Position numbers and translations under genes: made by a program
Shown: piece by piece, positions 28,158-36,226 of the stretch
Numbering within the stretch: the first letter of the stretch is position 1
Layout: each line of letters begins with the position of its first letter
Assembly (NCBI RefSeq): GCF_022647885.1
Contig: NZ_JALCLM010000001.1
Span: 372,001 to 436,000 of the forward strand
Source of the DNA: Bifidobacterium sp.
Lineage (GTDB): Bacteria > Actinomycetota > Actinomycetes > Actinomycetales > Bifidobacteriaceae
Direction: 5' to 3'
DNA: 64,000 nt
Notes under the pieces: generated by a model
Seen by the model: only the letters and a program-made list of their open reading frames with translations
Told to the model about the DNA's origin: nothing
Database searches by the model: none

Positions 28158-29045
28158 CTGAAAAACCGAACAAGCAATACGCTGTTATCAGCACTTACTG
28201 CCCTGATGGTATTAGCAGGCGCGGCAATATTACTGTATCCATCAGCGGCATCTTGGGTCTCTCAATACAATCAGTCATCGATAGTGGCGCATGGAGTGCC
28301 AGACACGCGTCAATCCGATGCTGAAAAGAATGCAAAGGCGTTATCACTGGCACACGAATATAACGAGCAGTTGACTTCCGACGCCTTATACAGAGCTAAT
28401 ACCAATACACCGAGCAGCAATCAAGGCAAAGATTTGCACACGCTCTATGAGCAAGCCTTAGACGCTGGCAATGGCCTGATGGCCCGCGTGCAGATACCTA
28501 GTATCGGCTTGGATTTGCCCATTTATCATGGCACAGCTGATGACACCTTGCTTGAGGGAGTGGGACATCTTGAAGGTACATCTTTGCCAGTTGGTGGCAA
28601 AGGAACGCATGCTGTATTAACAGGGCATCGTGGTCTTGCTCAAGCTACTATGTTTACCAATTTGGATAAAGTTAAGGACGGGGATCTTTTTACTGTATCG
28701 ACTTTCGGACAGGTGCTGACATACCGTGTCACTCGCATCCAAGTAGTTGACCCTGATCAAACTCGTTCTTTACAAGCCGTTGAAGGAAAAGATTTGGTGA
28801 CGTTGGTTACCTGCACTCCTTTGGGCATTAATACGCAGCGAATTTTCGTGACGGGAGAACGTATCACTCCTACGCCGCAATCTGCCATTGCCGCAGCAAC
28901 AGATACACCAGACGTACCTGGTGTTCCATGGTGGCTCTTTGCGCTGCTTGCCGTGGTGGCGATGGACCTCATCTGGTTAAAACGCGCTCTGCAACAGTCG
29001 GGCAGAGGCAAACATATCGGAAAGCAGATTCCGGCAGGTAGTTGA
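28158..29045 (+). CDS. srtC: Class C (pilin) sortase
   Basis: Membrane transpeptidase that joins pilin subunits. The catalytic Cys is in TLVTCTP and the His in TGHRG (residues 203 and 141 if counted from ATG 28206); the catalytic Arg is likely the one in NTQRIFVTGER. There is a C-terminal helix (about 15 residues from PWWLFALLAVVAMDLIWL). The ATG at 28206 would cut into the N-terminal helix. A CTG at 28158, 4 nt after AAGGGGGA, adds 16 residues (start KNRTSNTLLSAL) and restores a complete signal anchor, so I use it; the frame has no other start there. With the CTG start the product is 295 aa. Confidence 0.85.
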   Translation: MKNRTSNTLLSALTALMVLAGAAILLYPSAASWVSQYNQSSIVAHGVPDTRQSDAEKNAKALSLAHEYNEQLTSDALYRANTNTPSSNQGKDLHTLYEQALDAGNGLMARVQIPSIGLDLPIYHGTADDTLLEGVGHLEGTSLPVGGKGTHAVLTGHRGLAQATMFTNLDKVKDGDLFTVSTFGQVLTYRVTRIQVVDPDQTRSLQAVEGKDLVTLVTCTPLGINTQRIFVTGERITPTPQSAIAAATDTPDVPGVPWWLFALLAVVAMDLIWLKRALQQSGRGKHIGKQIPAGS

Positions 29046-29060
29046 AGTTGAGAAGTATGT

Positions 29061-29118
29061 CTTAAACGGCGCTGTGGGTCGACGTTAATGCTTACGTCGA
29101 CCCACAGCGCCGTTTAAG
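29061..29118. terminator. Strong terminator after the pilus cluster
   Basis: Perfect 25-bp arms (29061-29085 and 29094-29118) around an 8-nt loop, core GGCGCTGTGGGTCGACGT. It closes the pilus operon. The tip of the stem is shared with the hairpin at 34141-34170. Confidence 0.85.
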
Positions 29119-29437
29119 AATTTGTAACCGAGCTGGTGGTTGTCACGGAGTTGTGGCATGGCATTTTTACTGTTTGTTGAGCTCGTGTGTCGCACTTGTA
29201 TGCGCTTGTTACGGGGTGTGTGCTCTACAGTTCGTGGGCATTCGTACCGAAGTTATTGTCGGGAGCCTCGATTTCGTTTAATAGTTTTCATTTAGCAAGC
29301 TTGCACACTAATCAGAAGTGATGTATCGTTTTACCTGATGATAGATTAAACGATTTATCAAAGAGGCTTCCGACACTGTTCGGAGCTGTATCTCGAGTTC
29401 AAGCAATGAAGCTGACTCAACATGAAAGGTGGCAAAG
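29119..29437. promoter_or_regulatory. Regulatory region of the nucleoside operon
   Basis: About 320 bp without a gene. It contains two related imperfect palindromes centred on CG (29320-29335 and 29344-29359, inverted to each other, 12 of 16 positions equal), typical of LacI-family operators, and a 10-bp palindrome GCAAGCTTGC (29295-29304). The only LacI-type gene in the window is the last gene of the operon that begins here. Confidence 0.6.
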
Positions 29438-30616
29438 ATGGGCACCAAAGACAGAGGTTTCATGATGAAATTCTCTCTGCTCTCAATATCATTAGTTCTC
29501 ACTTCGGCGTATGCGATTTCTCCTGCCCTACCAGCGATGGTGAGTGCGTTTCCGGAACAATCCAGAGCCAACGTCGAGCTGTTGTCAACAATTCCATCAT
29601 TTTCGGTAATGGTTATGGTGTTAGCAAGTGGTTTTATTGCCAAGAAAATTGGCGAAAAAACTACCGTCGTTCTTGGTCTGGCCATTGCTGCAGTATTCGG
29701 TATCGTGCCCTTCTTCACAGAGAATTTCTGGGTCATTATGGGTTCACGAATCTGCCTTGGTATCGGTTTCGGTTTAATCAACTCGCTGGCCGTAAGCCTA
29801 ATCGGTGAATTCTTCTCGGGTGATAAAAAGGCTACCCTGATGGGATTCAGAAGTTCCTTTGAATCCTTGGGACAATCGCTGATGACGCTTGTTGCAGGTT
29901 TCCTCTTAGTATTCAGTTGGAAGGGTACATTCTTGGTGTACCTCATCGCGGTGCCTATTTTGGTGCTCTTTATGGTGTTCGTCCATAAGCCACATACTCA
30001 GCCAGTTGCAGAGGGCGAGGCTCCTGTAACTAGTGCTAAGCAAAAAATCAATGCTCCAATTCTCTTGATTGCTGGCTTCCTGTTTATTGCAGTCGTGGCT
30101 TACATTGGCATCACTGTGAGGTTCTCGTCAATTGTTTCAACCAATGGTCTTGGATCAATGGAGCAATCCAGCAGAATCTTGAGCGTTATGACTTTCTGCG
30201 GAATGCTCATGGGATTCGTGTTTGGAGCTATTAACAAAGTGCTCAAGCAATATACCCTGACGGTTGGCATTGTGCTGATGGCAGTTGGAAGCATACTTGT
30301 CTACAGTTCGCAGTCATTCATCGTCCTATCAATCGGTGCGCTGCTTGCTGGCATTGCATACCCAGTGATGGTGGCATACACGTTCAACAAAATTTCAGAT
30401 GTTTGTGCGCCTGATTCATCCACACTCTCTACAGCCGTCGTACTTGTTGGCTGCAACCTTGGGGCGTTCCTTGCTCCTTATGGATTAAAGCTATCTTCAG
30501 CGATTATGGGCTCCGACTCCCTAACCGTTCCATTCTTGCTGTATGCAATCGTGCTATTGCTGATTGCTGTCGGTTATACCCTATTTGCGGTTAAATCCCA
30601 GAAACAATCGGCATAA
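29438..30616 (+). CDS. MFS transporter, probable nucleoside/nucleobase carrier
   Basis: 392 aa from ATG 29438, 5 nt after AAGGTGG. About twelve hydrophobic helices are visible, with the MFS loop 2-3 motif weakly kept (GFIAKKIGEK) and ICLGIGFGLINS in helix 4. It is the first gene before a nucleoside hydrolase, a ribokinase and a LacI regulator, so uptake of nucleosides (or ribosides) is a reasonable inference. The MFS fold itself is clear; the substrate is not proven by sequence. Confidence 0.8.
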   Translation: MGTKDRGFMMKFSLLSISLVLTSAYAISPALPAMVSAFPEQSRANVELLSTIPSFSVMVMVLASGFIAKKIGEKTTVVLGLAIAAVFGIVPFFTENFWVIMGSRICLGIGFGLINSLAVSLIGEFFSGDKKATLMGFRSSFESLGQSLMTLVAGFLLVFSWKGTFLVYLIAVPILVLFMVFVHKPHTQPVAEGEAPVTSAKQKINAPILLIAGFLFIAVVAYIGITVRFSSIVSTNGLGSMEQSSRILSVMTFCGMLMGFVFGAINKVLKQYTLTVGIVLMAVGSILVYSSQSFIVLSIGALLAGIAYPVMVAYTFNKISDVCAPDSSTLSTAVVLVGCNLGAFLAPYGLKLSSAIMGSDSLTVPFLLYAIVLLLIAVGYTLFAVKSQKQSA

Positions 30617-30702
30617 GAAGTATTCATATCTAGATACAAGCTGTGTAATTAAACAACCACATTAGGGGCTAAGAGTTTGAAGGGCCCCGAGAAAGGCAAA
30701 TC

Positions 30703-31713
30703 ATGTTCAACGATGAAACGATGCGCTCACTTCTGGCTCCGCCAAAAGGACGGGTTACCGCAATATTGGATTCCGACACGTATAACGAGGTGGACGATCA
30801 ATTTGCGCTGGCCTATGCGGCATCTTCTCCTGATCGAATCAAGCTGATTGGCGTTAATGCTGCGCCATTCCTTAATGCACGAGTTGCGACTGAGCAGGAG
30901 GGTATGGAGCGAAGCTATCAAGAGATCCAAACGATTCTCAAACTCATTCACCACGAGGAGATCCCATCCTACCGAGGTTCTGAGCACTTTATGGAGTCAA
31001 CAGATTCCCCTGTGGATTCCGAGGCAGCACGAAATATTGTGAAGCAGGCGCTCGCTATGCCAGATGGGGAACCGTTATACATCATTGCTATCGGTGCGCC
31101 AACAAACATCGCTTCGGCATTGTTAAGCAATCCGGAAATTGCGGAAAAGATTGTGGTGCTGTGGCTTGGAGGACACCCTCTGTATTGGCCACAAACCTGG
31201 GAATTCAATCTGATGCAAGATATGCCCAGTTCGAAGGTCCTTTTCGATAGCGGCGTTCCCCTGATAACCATTCCATGTATGTCAGTGGCTTCAGCTCTGG
31301 GGACAACTGCGACTGAGCTCGCCGTGCATCTGAAAGGTAAGAATGAAATCGGCACCTATCTCACCCACACTGTGGAAGGGTTCTCGGGAGATGCTGAAGA
31401 TTTCAATTCATACAATGAGATTGTTAATAAGTACCTTAGTGGCATTGATGACTTCGATCTCAAAGATTTCGACGTTGAATTCAATGCTGATCGTTATGCA
31501 TGGAGCAAAGTGATTTGGGATATAGCAACTGTGGCTTATCTTGTAAATCCTGGGTGGGTATACAGTCGTTGCGTTGAAGCGCCGGTGTTGAACGACGATT
31601 TCACATGGGGTGAGCGCCTAGATGACAAACATCTGATGAGGACCGCATACTATCTGAATCGAGATGCCATATTCGGTGATTTATTCTATAAAATTTCGTC
31701 CATTAAGGATTGA
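30703..31713 (+). CDS. Nucleoside hydrolase (IunH family)
   Basis: 336-aa enzyme that splits a nucleoside N-glycosidic bond to base and ribose. The calcium/ribose site opens with Asp23, Asp25, Asp31 and Asp32 in LDSDTYNEVDDQFAL, a longer spacing variant of the usual DTDPGxDD. AIGAPTNIASAL and the late SKVIWDIATVAYL (metal Asp) fit the family. GAGAAAGG lies upstream of the ATG. The released ribose would be phosphorylated by the kinase encoded next. Confidence 0.88.
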   Translation: MFNDETMRSLLAPPKGRVTAILDSDTYNEVDDQFALAYAASSPDRIKLIGVNAAPFLNARVATEQEGMERSYQEIQTILKLIHHEEIPSYRGSEHFMESTDSPVDSEAARNIVKQALAMPDGEPLYIIAIGAPTNIASALLSNPEIAEKIVVLWLGGHPLYWPQTWEFNLMQDMPSSKVLFDSGVPLITIPCMSVASALGTTATELAVHLKGKNEIGTYLTHTVEGFSGDAEDFNSYNEIVNKYLSGIDDFDLKDFDVEFNADRYAWSKVIWDIATVAYLVNPGWVYSRCVEAPVLNDDFTWGERLDDKHLMRTAYYLNRDAIFGDLFYKISSIKD

Positions 31714-31807
31714 TTTCTGGCGATGAGATAAGAGCTTTGCGGTGGAGTTGCTGTGATGTGTTGGCAGCGGCTCCACCGAGACCTCGAGGTAAGAAAAGGA
31801 ATTTGGT

Positions 31808-32851
31808 ATGAAGACAGTGGATCTGGGTGACAAGCCTGAAGCATGCAGATTGATTTTGGAGCGTTTTCGGCAGGCACTCTCACAACGCTCGGATTCAATG
31901 GCGGTCGTTGTAGGCTCTATGAACGCCGATTACACAGTTGTGACAGATAGGATTCCCCTGCCAGGTGAGACCGTGGTAGGTGGACCGATGTCGATCCTTC
32001 CGGGAGGTAAGTCTTCTAACCAAGCTGTCGCATCTGCCAAGATGGGGGTTCATACCGCGATCATCGGTATGCTTGGCGACGATGAGAACGCCGAATTCCT
32101 TGAAGGGCACTTACGTCAATGTGGCGTGGATACTCAGAGCATTGGTAGGGCACAAACGAGTAGCGGCTCGACAATAATTACTGTGGATGCCCACGGTGAG
32201 AATACTATTGTGGTCTCTCCTGGTGCCAATGCGTACTTAGATGAGCAGGCTGTGGAGGCGTGCTCCGCACAAATCGAGCGGGCGCGCGTTATGGGACTGT
32301 GCCTCGAGACTCCTTTGCCTACCGTATTGAAATCCGCACAGATTGCACGCCAAACTGGTGTCGAAGTGGTGATTAATCTTTCGCCATTTAATCAACAAGC
32401 AGCAACAGTATTAACTTCATACGCAGATGTACTGATTGTCAATGAACTCGAATGTGCGGATTTGCTGCGTTGCGAACAGGAGAATGAGCAATCGACGCAA
32501 ACAATTACTGTCGATTCAGATTGGCACATCATCGCTGAGCATTTACAACGTTTAGGGTTTTCGAAAGTGTGCATCACGCTTGGTGGCGATGGGTGTGTAG
32601 TTATTTCACAGGAAGAGCATAACGTGGAGCCAATTATTACGCACGTTGCTGTTCCGAAAGCTGCGGTTGTAGATACCACTGGATGTGGAGACTCTTTTAT
32701 GGGAGGTGTGATTGCTGGAAGAGCAGTTGGAATGGACTTGGTGTCTGCAGCGTGCTTAGGCAGCATATTCGGCAGTTATGCAGCTCAAGGTTCCGGAGCG
32801 CAGGCGTCATATGGCACTTTGGAAGAAGTTCATTCACAGTATCTTTCGTAG
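31808..32851 (+). CDS. rbsK: PfkB-family sugar kinase, ribokinase
   Basis: 347 aa. The PfkB signatures are present: GSMNADYTV and GGKSSNQAVASAKMG near the N-terminus, and VVDTTGCGDSFMGG with catalytic Asp295 (GCGD instead of the usual GAGD). It carries about 35 extra N-terminal residues before the ribokinase core, and a few extra residues in the region 210-245. AAAGGA stands 8 nt before the ATG. In this operon it would convert ribose from the nucleoside hydrolase to ribose 5-phosphate. Confidence 0.88.
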   Translation: MKTVDLGDKPEACRLILERFRQALSQRSDSMAVVVGSMNADYTVVTDRIPLPGETVVGGPMSILPGGKSSNQAVASAKMGVHTAIIGMLGDDENAEFLEGHLRQCGVDTQSIGRAQTSSGSTIITVDAHGENTIVVSPGANAYLDEQAVEACSAQIERARVMGLCLETPLPTVLKSAQIARQTGVEVVINLSPFNQQAATVLTSYADVLIVNELECADLLRCEQENEQSTQTITVDSDWHIIAEHLQRLGFSKVCITLGGDGCVVISQEEHNVEPIITHVAVPKAAVVDTTGCGDSFMGGVIAGRAVGMDLVSAACLGSIFGSYAAQGSGAQASYGTLEEVHSQYLS

Positions 32852-33006
32852 CTGTTCCGCTATTTGATTTGTGCGAGCGTGCTGGTGGTTTCACAAGGTC
32901 TTCTGTAAACAGTGTCTTCTATAAGCTCTAGTCAAGGGTATGTGTCACAGTATCTCTGATGTAGCGGCGTTGTTGTTGCCGTTTGGCTGAAGAGAGAAGG
33001 CCCGAA

Positions 33007-34080
33007 ATGCCCTATGCGACGATTCGTGATGTGGCAGAGCGCGCTGGCCTATCGATTGCCGCAGTGTCGCAGTCATTAAATGGCAAAGGAAGAATCTCTC
33101 TTTCCACCCGTGAAAAAGTCCTGAAAATTGCTGAAGAACTCAATTACGTTCCTGATTCTGGTGCTCGCGCAATGCGCACTTCTCATACAGGAACTATTGG
33201 GTTATTAGTTCCTGATATCAGGAATGCTTATTTTGCTGATTTAGCGTATCGGATACAGGATGCCCTGTTCCAAGCTGGATACTCGACATTAATCGTTACA
33301 GCTTCAGAGCAGGTTAATCGGCAGGATGCTCTCTTAAAAAACTTGCTGGCACAGAGAATTGACGGGGTAATTGTAATTCCTCAAGGTAAAGGGTCAAGGA
33401 CGCTGCATGCTATGGCTGATCGTGGCACTCCATTGATTTTCGTGGATCGAAATGCTGAGGGAATGAGCCGAGTACCCCTCATAGATTCCGATCCCTTTCC
33501 TGGCATGCAGGAGGCATTACATGAGTTGGCTTCTCTAGGTCATCGACGTGTGGGATTCATTTCCGGTCCGCTACGTAAATCCCCAACCTTGGCGGAGCGA
33601 GAATTTGTTTTCCGACGTATTGCTGCTGACCTATTTGAAGCAGATAATATTGTGGTCGCATCCACTCATGGGGATCGTTCATCTTGTGAGAAAGCACTGC
33701 GGACAGTGATGGATAGATCTTGTACGGCAGTAATTTTTGGTTATTCTCCAGACACAGTACAAGCCATTGATATTCTTCGGGAACGTAAACTGCGTCCTGA
33801 GCATGATTTATCTATAATCTCATTTGACGACATCAAGTTATTTGAACTATTGACACCAAGTTTGTCGGTTATCTCCCAGCAATTGGACAAGATGGGCCTT
33901 ATTGCAGCTCAGGGAATCCTTGACCTTATACCTCAACAATCGAATAGTGACGATAACAATGCATCTACCGGTACTGATGCTGATGCCAAGTCTGTTGACG
34001 CCGTCGTGCACAGTAGCACGCGTCTGCATACAAGAATTCCCACGGTCTTTATTCGACGAGATTCTGTGAGAACAGTGTGA
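33007..34080 (+). CDS. LacI-family transcriptional regulator of the nucleoside operon
   Basis: 357 aa from ATG 33007, preceded by AGAAGG; the open frame begins at a TTG at 32983. The N-terminal helix-turn-helix and hinge helix (ATIRDVAERAGLSIAAVSQS, then YVPDSGARAMRT) are complete, and the sugar-binding core follows (GLLVPDIRNAYFADLA, VISFDDIKLFELLTP). A disordered Asn/Asp/Ser stretch interrupts the C-terminus near 315-335. It probably binds the twin CG-centred palindromes before the MFS gene and responds to a ribose-related ligand. Confidence 0.88.
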   Translation: MPYATIRDVAERAGLSIAAVSQSLNGKGRISLSTREKVLKIAEELNYVPDSGARAMRTSHTGTIGLLVPDIRNAYFADLAYRIQDALFQAGYSTLIVTASEQVNRQDALLKNLLAQRIDGVIVIPQGKGSRTLHAMADRGTPLIFVDRNAEGMSRVPLIDSDPFPGMQEALHELASLGHRRVGFISGPLRKSPTLAEREFVFRRIAADLFEADNIVVASTHGDRSSCEKALRTVMDRSCTAVIFGYSPDTVQAIDILRERKLRPEHDLSIISFDDIKLFELLTPSLSVISQQLDKMGLIAAQGILDLIPQQSNSDDNNASTGTDADAKSVDAVVHSSTRLHTRIPTVFIRRDSVRTV

Positions 34081-34140
34081 GTGCTGGAATGCAATGTTGT
34101 TGAAAGAGTAGAACATTTGCGAATACAGCATAGTTAGCAA

Positions 34141-34170
34141 TCAGGTCGACGTTGGGGGACGTCGACCTGA
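34141..34170. terminator. Terminator hairpin after the LacI gene
   Basis: Perfect 12-bp arms (34141-34152 and 34159-34170) around TGGGGG. Nine base pairs at its tip (GGTCGACGT/ACGTCGACC) are identical to the tip of the 29061-29118 hairpin. Confidence 0.75.
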
Positions 34171-34204
34171 ACTATTTGAGGATGAGAGAAGAAGGGGTTC
34201 AATT

Positions 34205-34276
34205 ATGGTTATCGGGAACCGTGAAGAAGGGGAATCAGATTCCTGGTCTCGTCAGTTGTTGAATCACTTTGCATAA
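34205..34276 (+). CDS. Possible 23-aa peptide
   Basis: An ATG 6 nt after GAAGGGG opens 23 codons (product starts MVIGNREEGES) in the gap between the LacI terminator and the CLC gene. It has no hydrophobic part and no known relative. It may be chance; the good ribosome binding site is the only support. Confidence 0.2.
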   Translation: MVIGNREEGESDSWSRQLLNHFA

Positions 34277-34340
34277 CGTTGCTCTGCGCTATCCGTATGT
34301 GCCTCATTAACTTCCTTTGACACTCTTTAGTAAAGTCCTG

Positions 34341-35678
34341 CTATCTGAGGGCAACATCAGTTTTTGATAATAATGACGCAGGAGTTGGCTGGGAGTCTCC
34401 TGTGATCGTTGATGACAGTACCAGTCTTGATGCAATCACTCCTAGACACGTTGCCAATCCCAAGGGGCCTATTGCTGTAATTGGTAAATGGCTAATTTCC
34501 ATGAGCATCATGAGAGCCATTAGCGGAGCCTGTTGCGATGCTGAGAGCAGAGCAACAGCACCGACAATCGCACACTGCCAAAGCGGTATAGCAGGCATCG
34601 CGAGATTCCAGAGCGATCCCAAAGCTACTCCAACGCTAGCTCCTACCGCGATGGAAGGGGTCAGTGTGCCGCCCGATGCACCCGAACGGATGGTGAGTAT
34701 TGTCAGTAAGGCCTTGAACCCTCCGATGAGCACGATGAGCAATATTCCATTCGCAGAGCTAGCGTTCATGGCGATTTGAGCGAGAGCTCTTCCATTACCC
34801 ATCACCTCTGGCGCCCATATCGATACCAGTCCGGTGAGAGCAGCCGCTAAAGGCAGCTGCCAGAGGATGTGAATATTGGTGGTTTTGTATCGTTCGGCCC
34901 AAGCAGTGGCTTTCGCGAACCATCCACCTAGATATCCGATGATCGGTGCAGCGATGAGACCGAAAATCAGCAGTTGCTGTTGAAAAAGCTCTGTGCCTAC
35001 GTTGTAATACGGACCAAATCCGTGAATGGCACCTCCAACAGCTGCTGCTATTACGGACATAGAAAAACTTACTGCGACGGTTGTTGTATTAATTTTTTTC
35101 AGTAGGATTTCAATACTGAAGAGGGCCCCCGTCAGTGGGGAAATATAAATACCTGCGAAGCCCGCACCGGCAGCTGCGGCTACGAGCAGACGTCTGTCTT
35201 CGGCATCTAAATTCAATCGTTTGTACAAGCGCATCCATATCCCAGCGAGCATGGCTCCTGCCTCACGAGGCGCAACTTCCCTGCCAATTGAGGCTCCCGT
35301 ACCTACCAAAAAAATCTGTGTGGAAACGTGCACCACAGTCTGCCACACAGGCATAGTTTTATCTTGAACTGCTTGGCTGACTGAGGGAACTGATGTTGTG
35401 CGATTTCGTAACAGCCACCAAACTAAGGCAGCAATTATGCCTCCAACTGTTACAGAGGTAGCTCGCCAAAACCATGGGGTAGTGAAAGGACCTGGAAGGA
35501 TTGGGGTTTCATTGAAATTTAAAAACAGGTTTTCCACGAACTTCAGGAGCAACGCTAACAAACCTGAGGACAAACCAGCAGCAAGACCAAGTACTCCTGT
35601 GGATAGCATCAGAGACACTGGTCTACGCCAAGAGATGTTGCGACGCCGAATATTGATGTTACGGAACTGTGCATACAC
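34341..35678 (-). CDS. CLC-family chloride channel/antiporter-like protein
   Basis: 445-aa polytopic protein with about ten or more helices. The CLC selectivity segments can be aligned: GREVAPREAG (family GREGP, gating Glu kept but Gly-Pro shifted), GAGFAGIYISPLTGALFSIE, and GASGGTLTPSIAVGA (family GxFxP, here GTLTP). GSGIPE is not clear. There are no CBS domains. It probably moves chloride or a similar anion across the membrane. The GTG start has only a weak AGGG nearby. It is divergent from a marR gene and may share its control. Confidence 0.82.
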   Translation of the reverse strand: MYAQFRNINIRRRNISWRRPVSLMLSTGVLGLAAGLSSGLLALLLKFVENLFLNFNETPILPGPFTTPWFWRATSVTVGGIIAALVWWLLRNRTTSVPSVSQAVQDKTMPVWQTVVHVSTQIFLVGTGASIGREVAPREAGAMLAGIWMRLYKRLNLDAEDRRLLVAAAAGAGFAGIYISPLTGALFSIEILLKKINTTTVAVSFSMSVIAAAVGGAIHGFGPYYNVGTELFQQQLLIFGLIAAPIIGYLGGWFAKATAWAERYKTTNIHILWQLPLAAALTGLVSIWAPEVMGNGRALAQIAMNASSANGILLIVLIGGFKALLTILTIRSGASGGTLTPSIAVGASVGVALGSLWNLAMPAIPLWQCAIVGAVALLSASQQAPLMALMMLMEISHLPITAIGPLGLATCLGVIASRLVLSSTITGDSQPTPASLLSKTDVALR

Positions 35679-35744
35679 GCCCTAAATCTATCTGATGGTG
35701 TGCACAGTGTGAAGGTGCTTGCAGCGTGATTCGACTCCATGATT

Positions 35745-35770
35745 ATATAGTTAGGTAAATAGAACTATAT
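35745..35770. promoter_or_regulatory. Inverted repeat, probable MarR operator
   Basis: ATATAGTT (35745-35752) and AACTATAT (35763-35770) form an 8-10-8 inverted repeat ending 12 bp before the marR ATG and within the 104-bp divergent region with the CLC gene. Position over the likely -10 region fits autorepression. Confidence 0.6.
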
Positions 35771-35782
35771 GATTGGGGACTC

Positions 35783-36226
35783 ATGAAACTGGTTGAATGC
35801 GTTGAACAGATGTATTTCAGCATCGTGATTAATGAACTTAAACGGATGCGTACCAGCGGTTTGTATCGTGGGGTTTCCTACAACGGCTTGCTGTATATGG
35901 ATTTGATACGTCATATGGAAGACCCGACTGTAAGCAGTATTGCTGAGACCTTAGGTGTGGCAAAGTCTTCGGTGTCTCAAAAGGTTAGTGAGCTCGAGAG
36001 TAGGGGTCTGGTTAATAGATGCAAAGATGAGCTGGATGGGCGCGTGAGTCATGTCAGCATTGCCCCCGAGGCGATTGACGATGTAAGCGCTATTGACGCA
36101 CCAATACGAGCGGCTCTGGAAAGCCTCAGCAACGATTACGACGAGAAAGAAATCAACACGCTCTGTGCCATGATTATGAGCCTTGCACATGCGCTTGATG
36201 CTCAGACGGCTGCGGAACGCCGATGA
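35783..36226 (+). CDS. MarR-family regulator
   Basis: 147 aa. The winged helix is clear: PTVSSIAETLGVAKSSVSQKVSELESRGLV followed by wing residues DELDGRVSHVSI. GGGGAC stands before the ATG. Its stop overlaps the start of a CDF-like transporter gene (ATGA), so the two are co-transcribed. The regulator may control that transporter and the divergent CLC gene. Confidence 0.85.
   Translation: MKLVECVEQMYFSIVINELKRMRTSGLYRGVSYNGLLYMDLIRHMEDPTVSSIAETLGVAKSSVSQKVSELESRGLVNRCKDELDGRVSHVSIAPEAIDDVSAIDAPIRAALESLSNDYDEKEINTLCAMIMSLAHALDAQTAAERR

Noticed and set aside
29422-29808. Frame overlapping the MFS transporter start
   Set aside because: It is out of frame with a clear membrane protein and has no family features.
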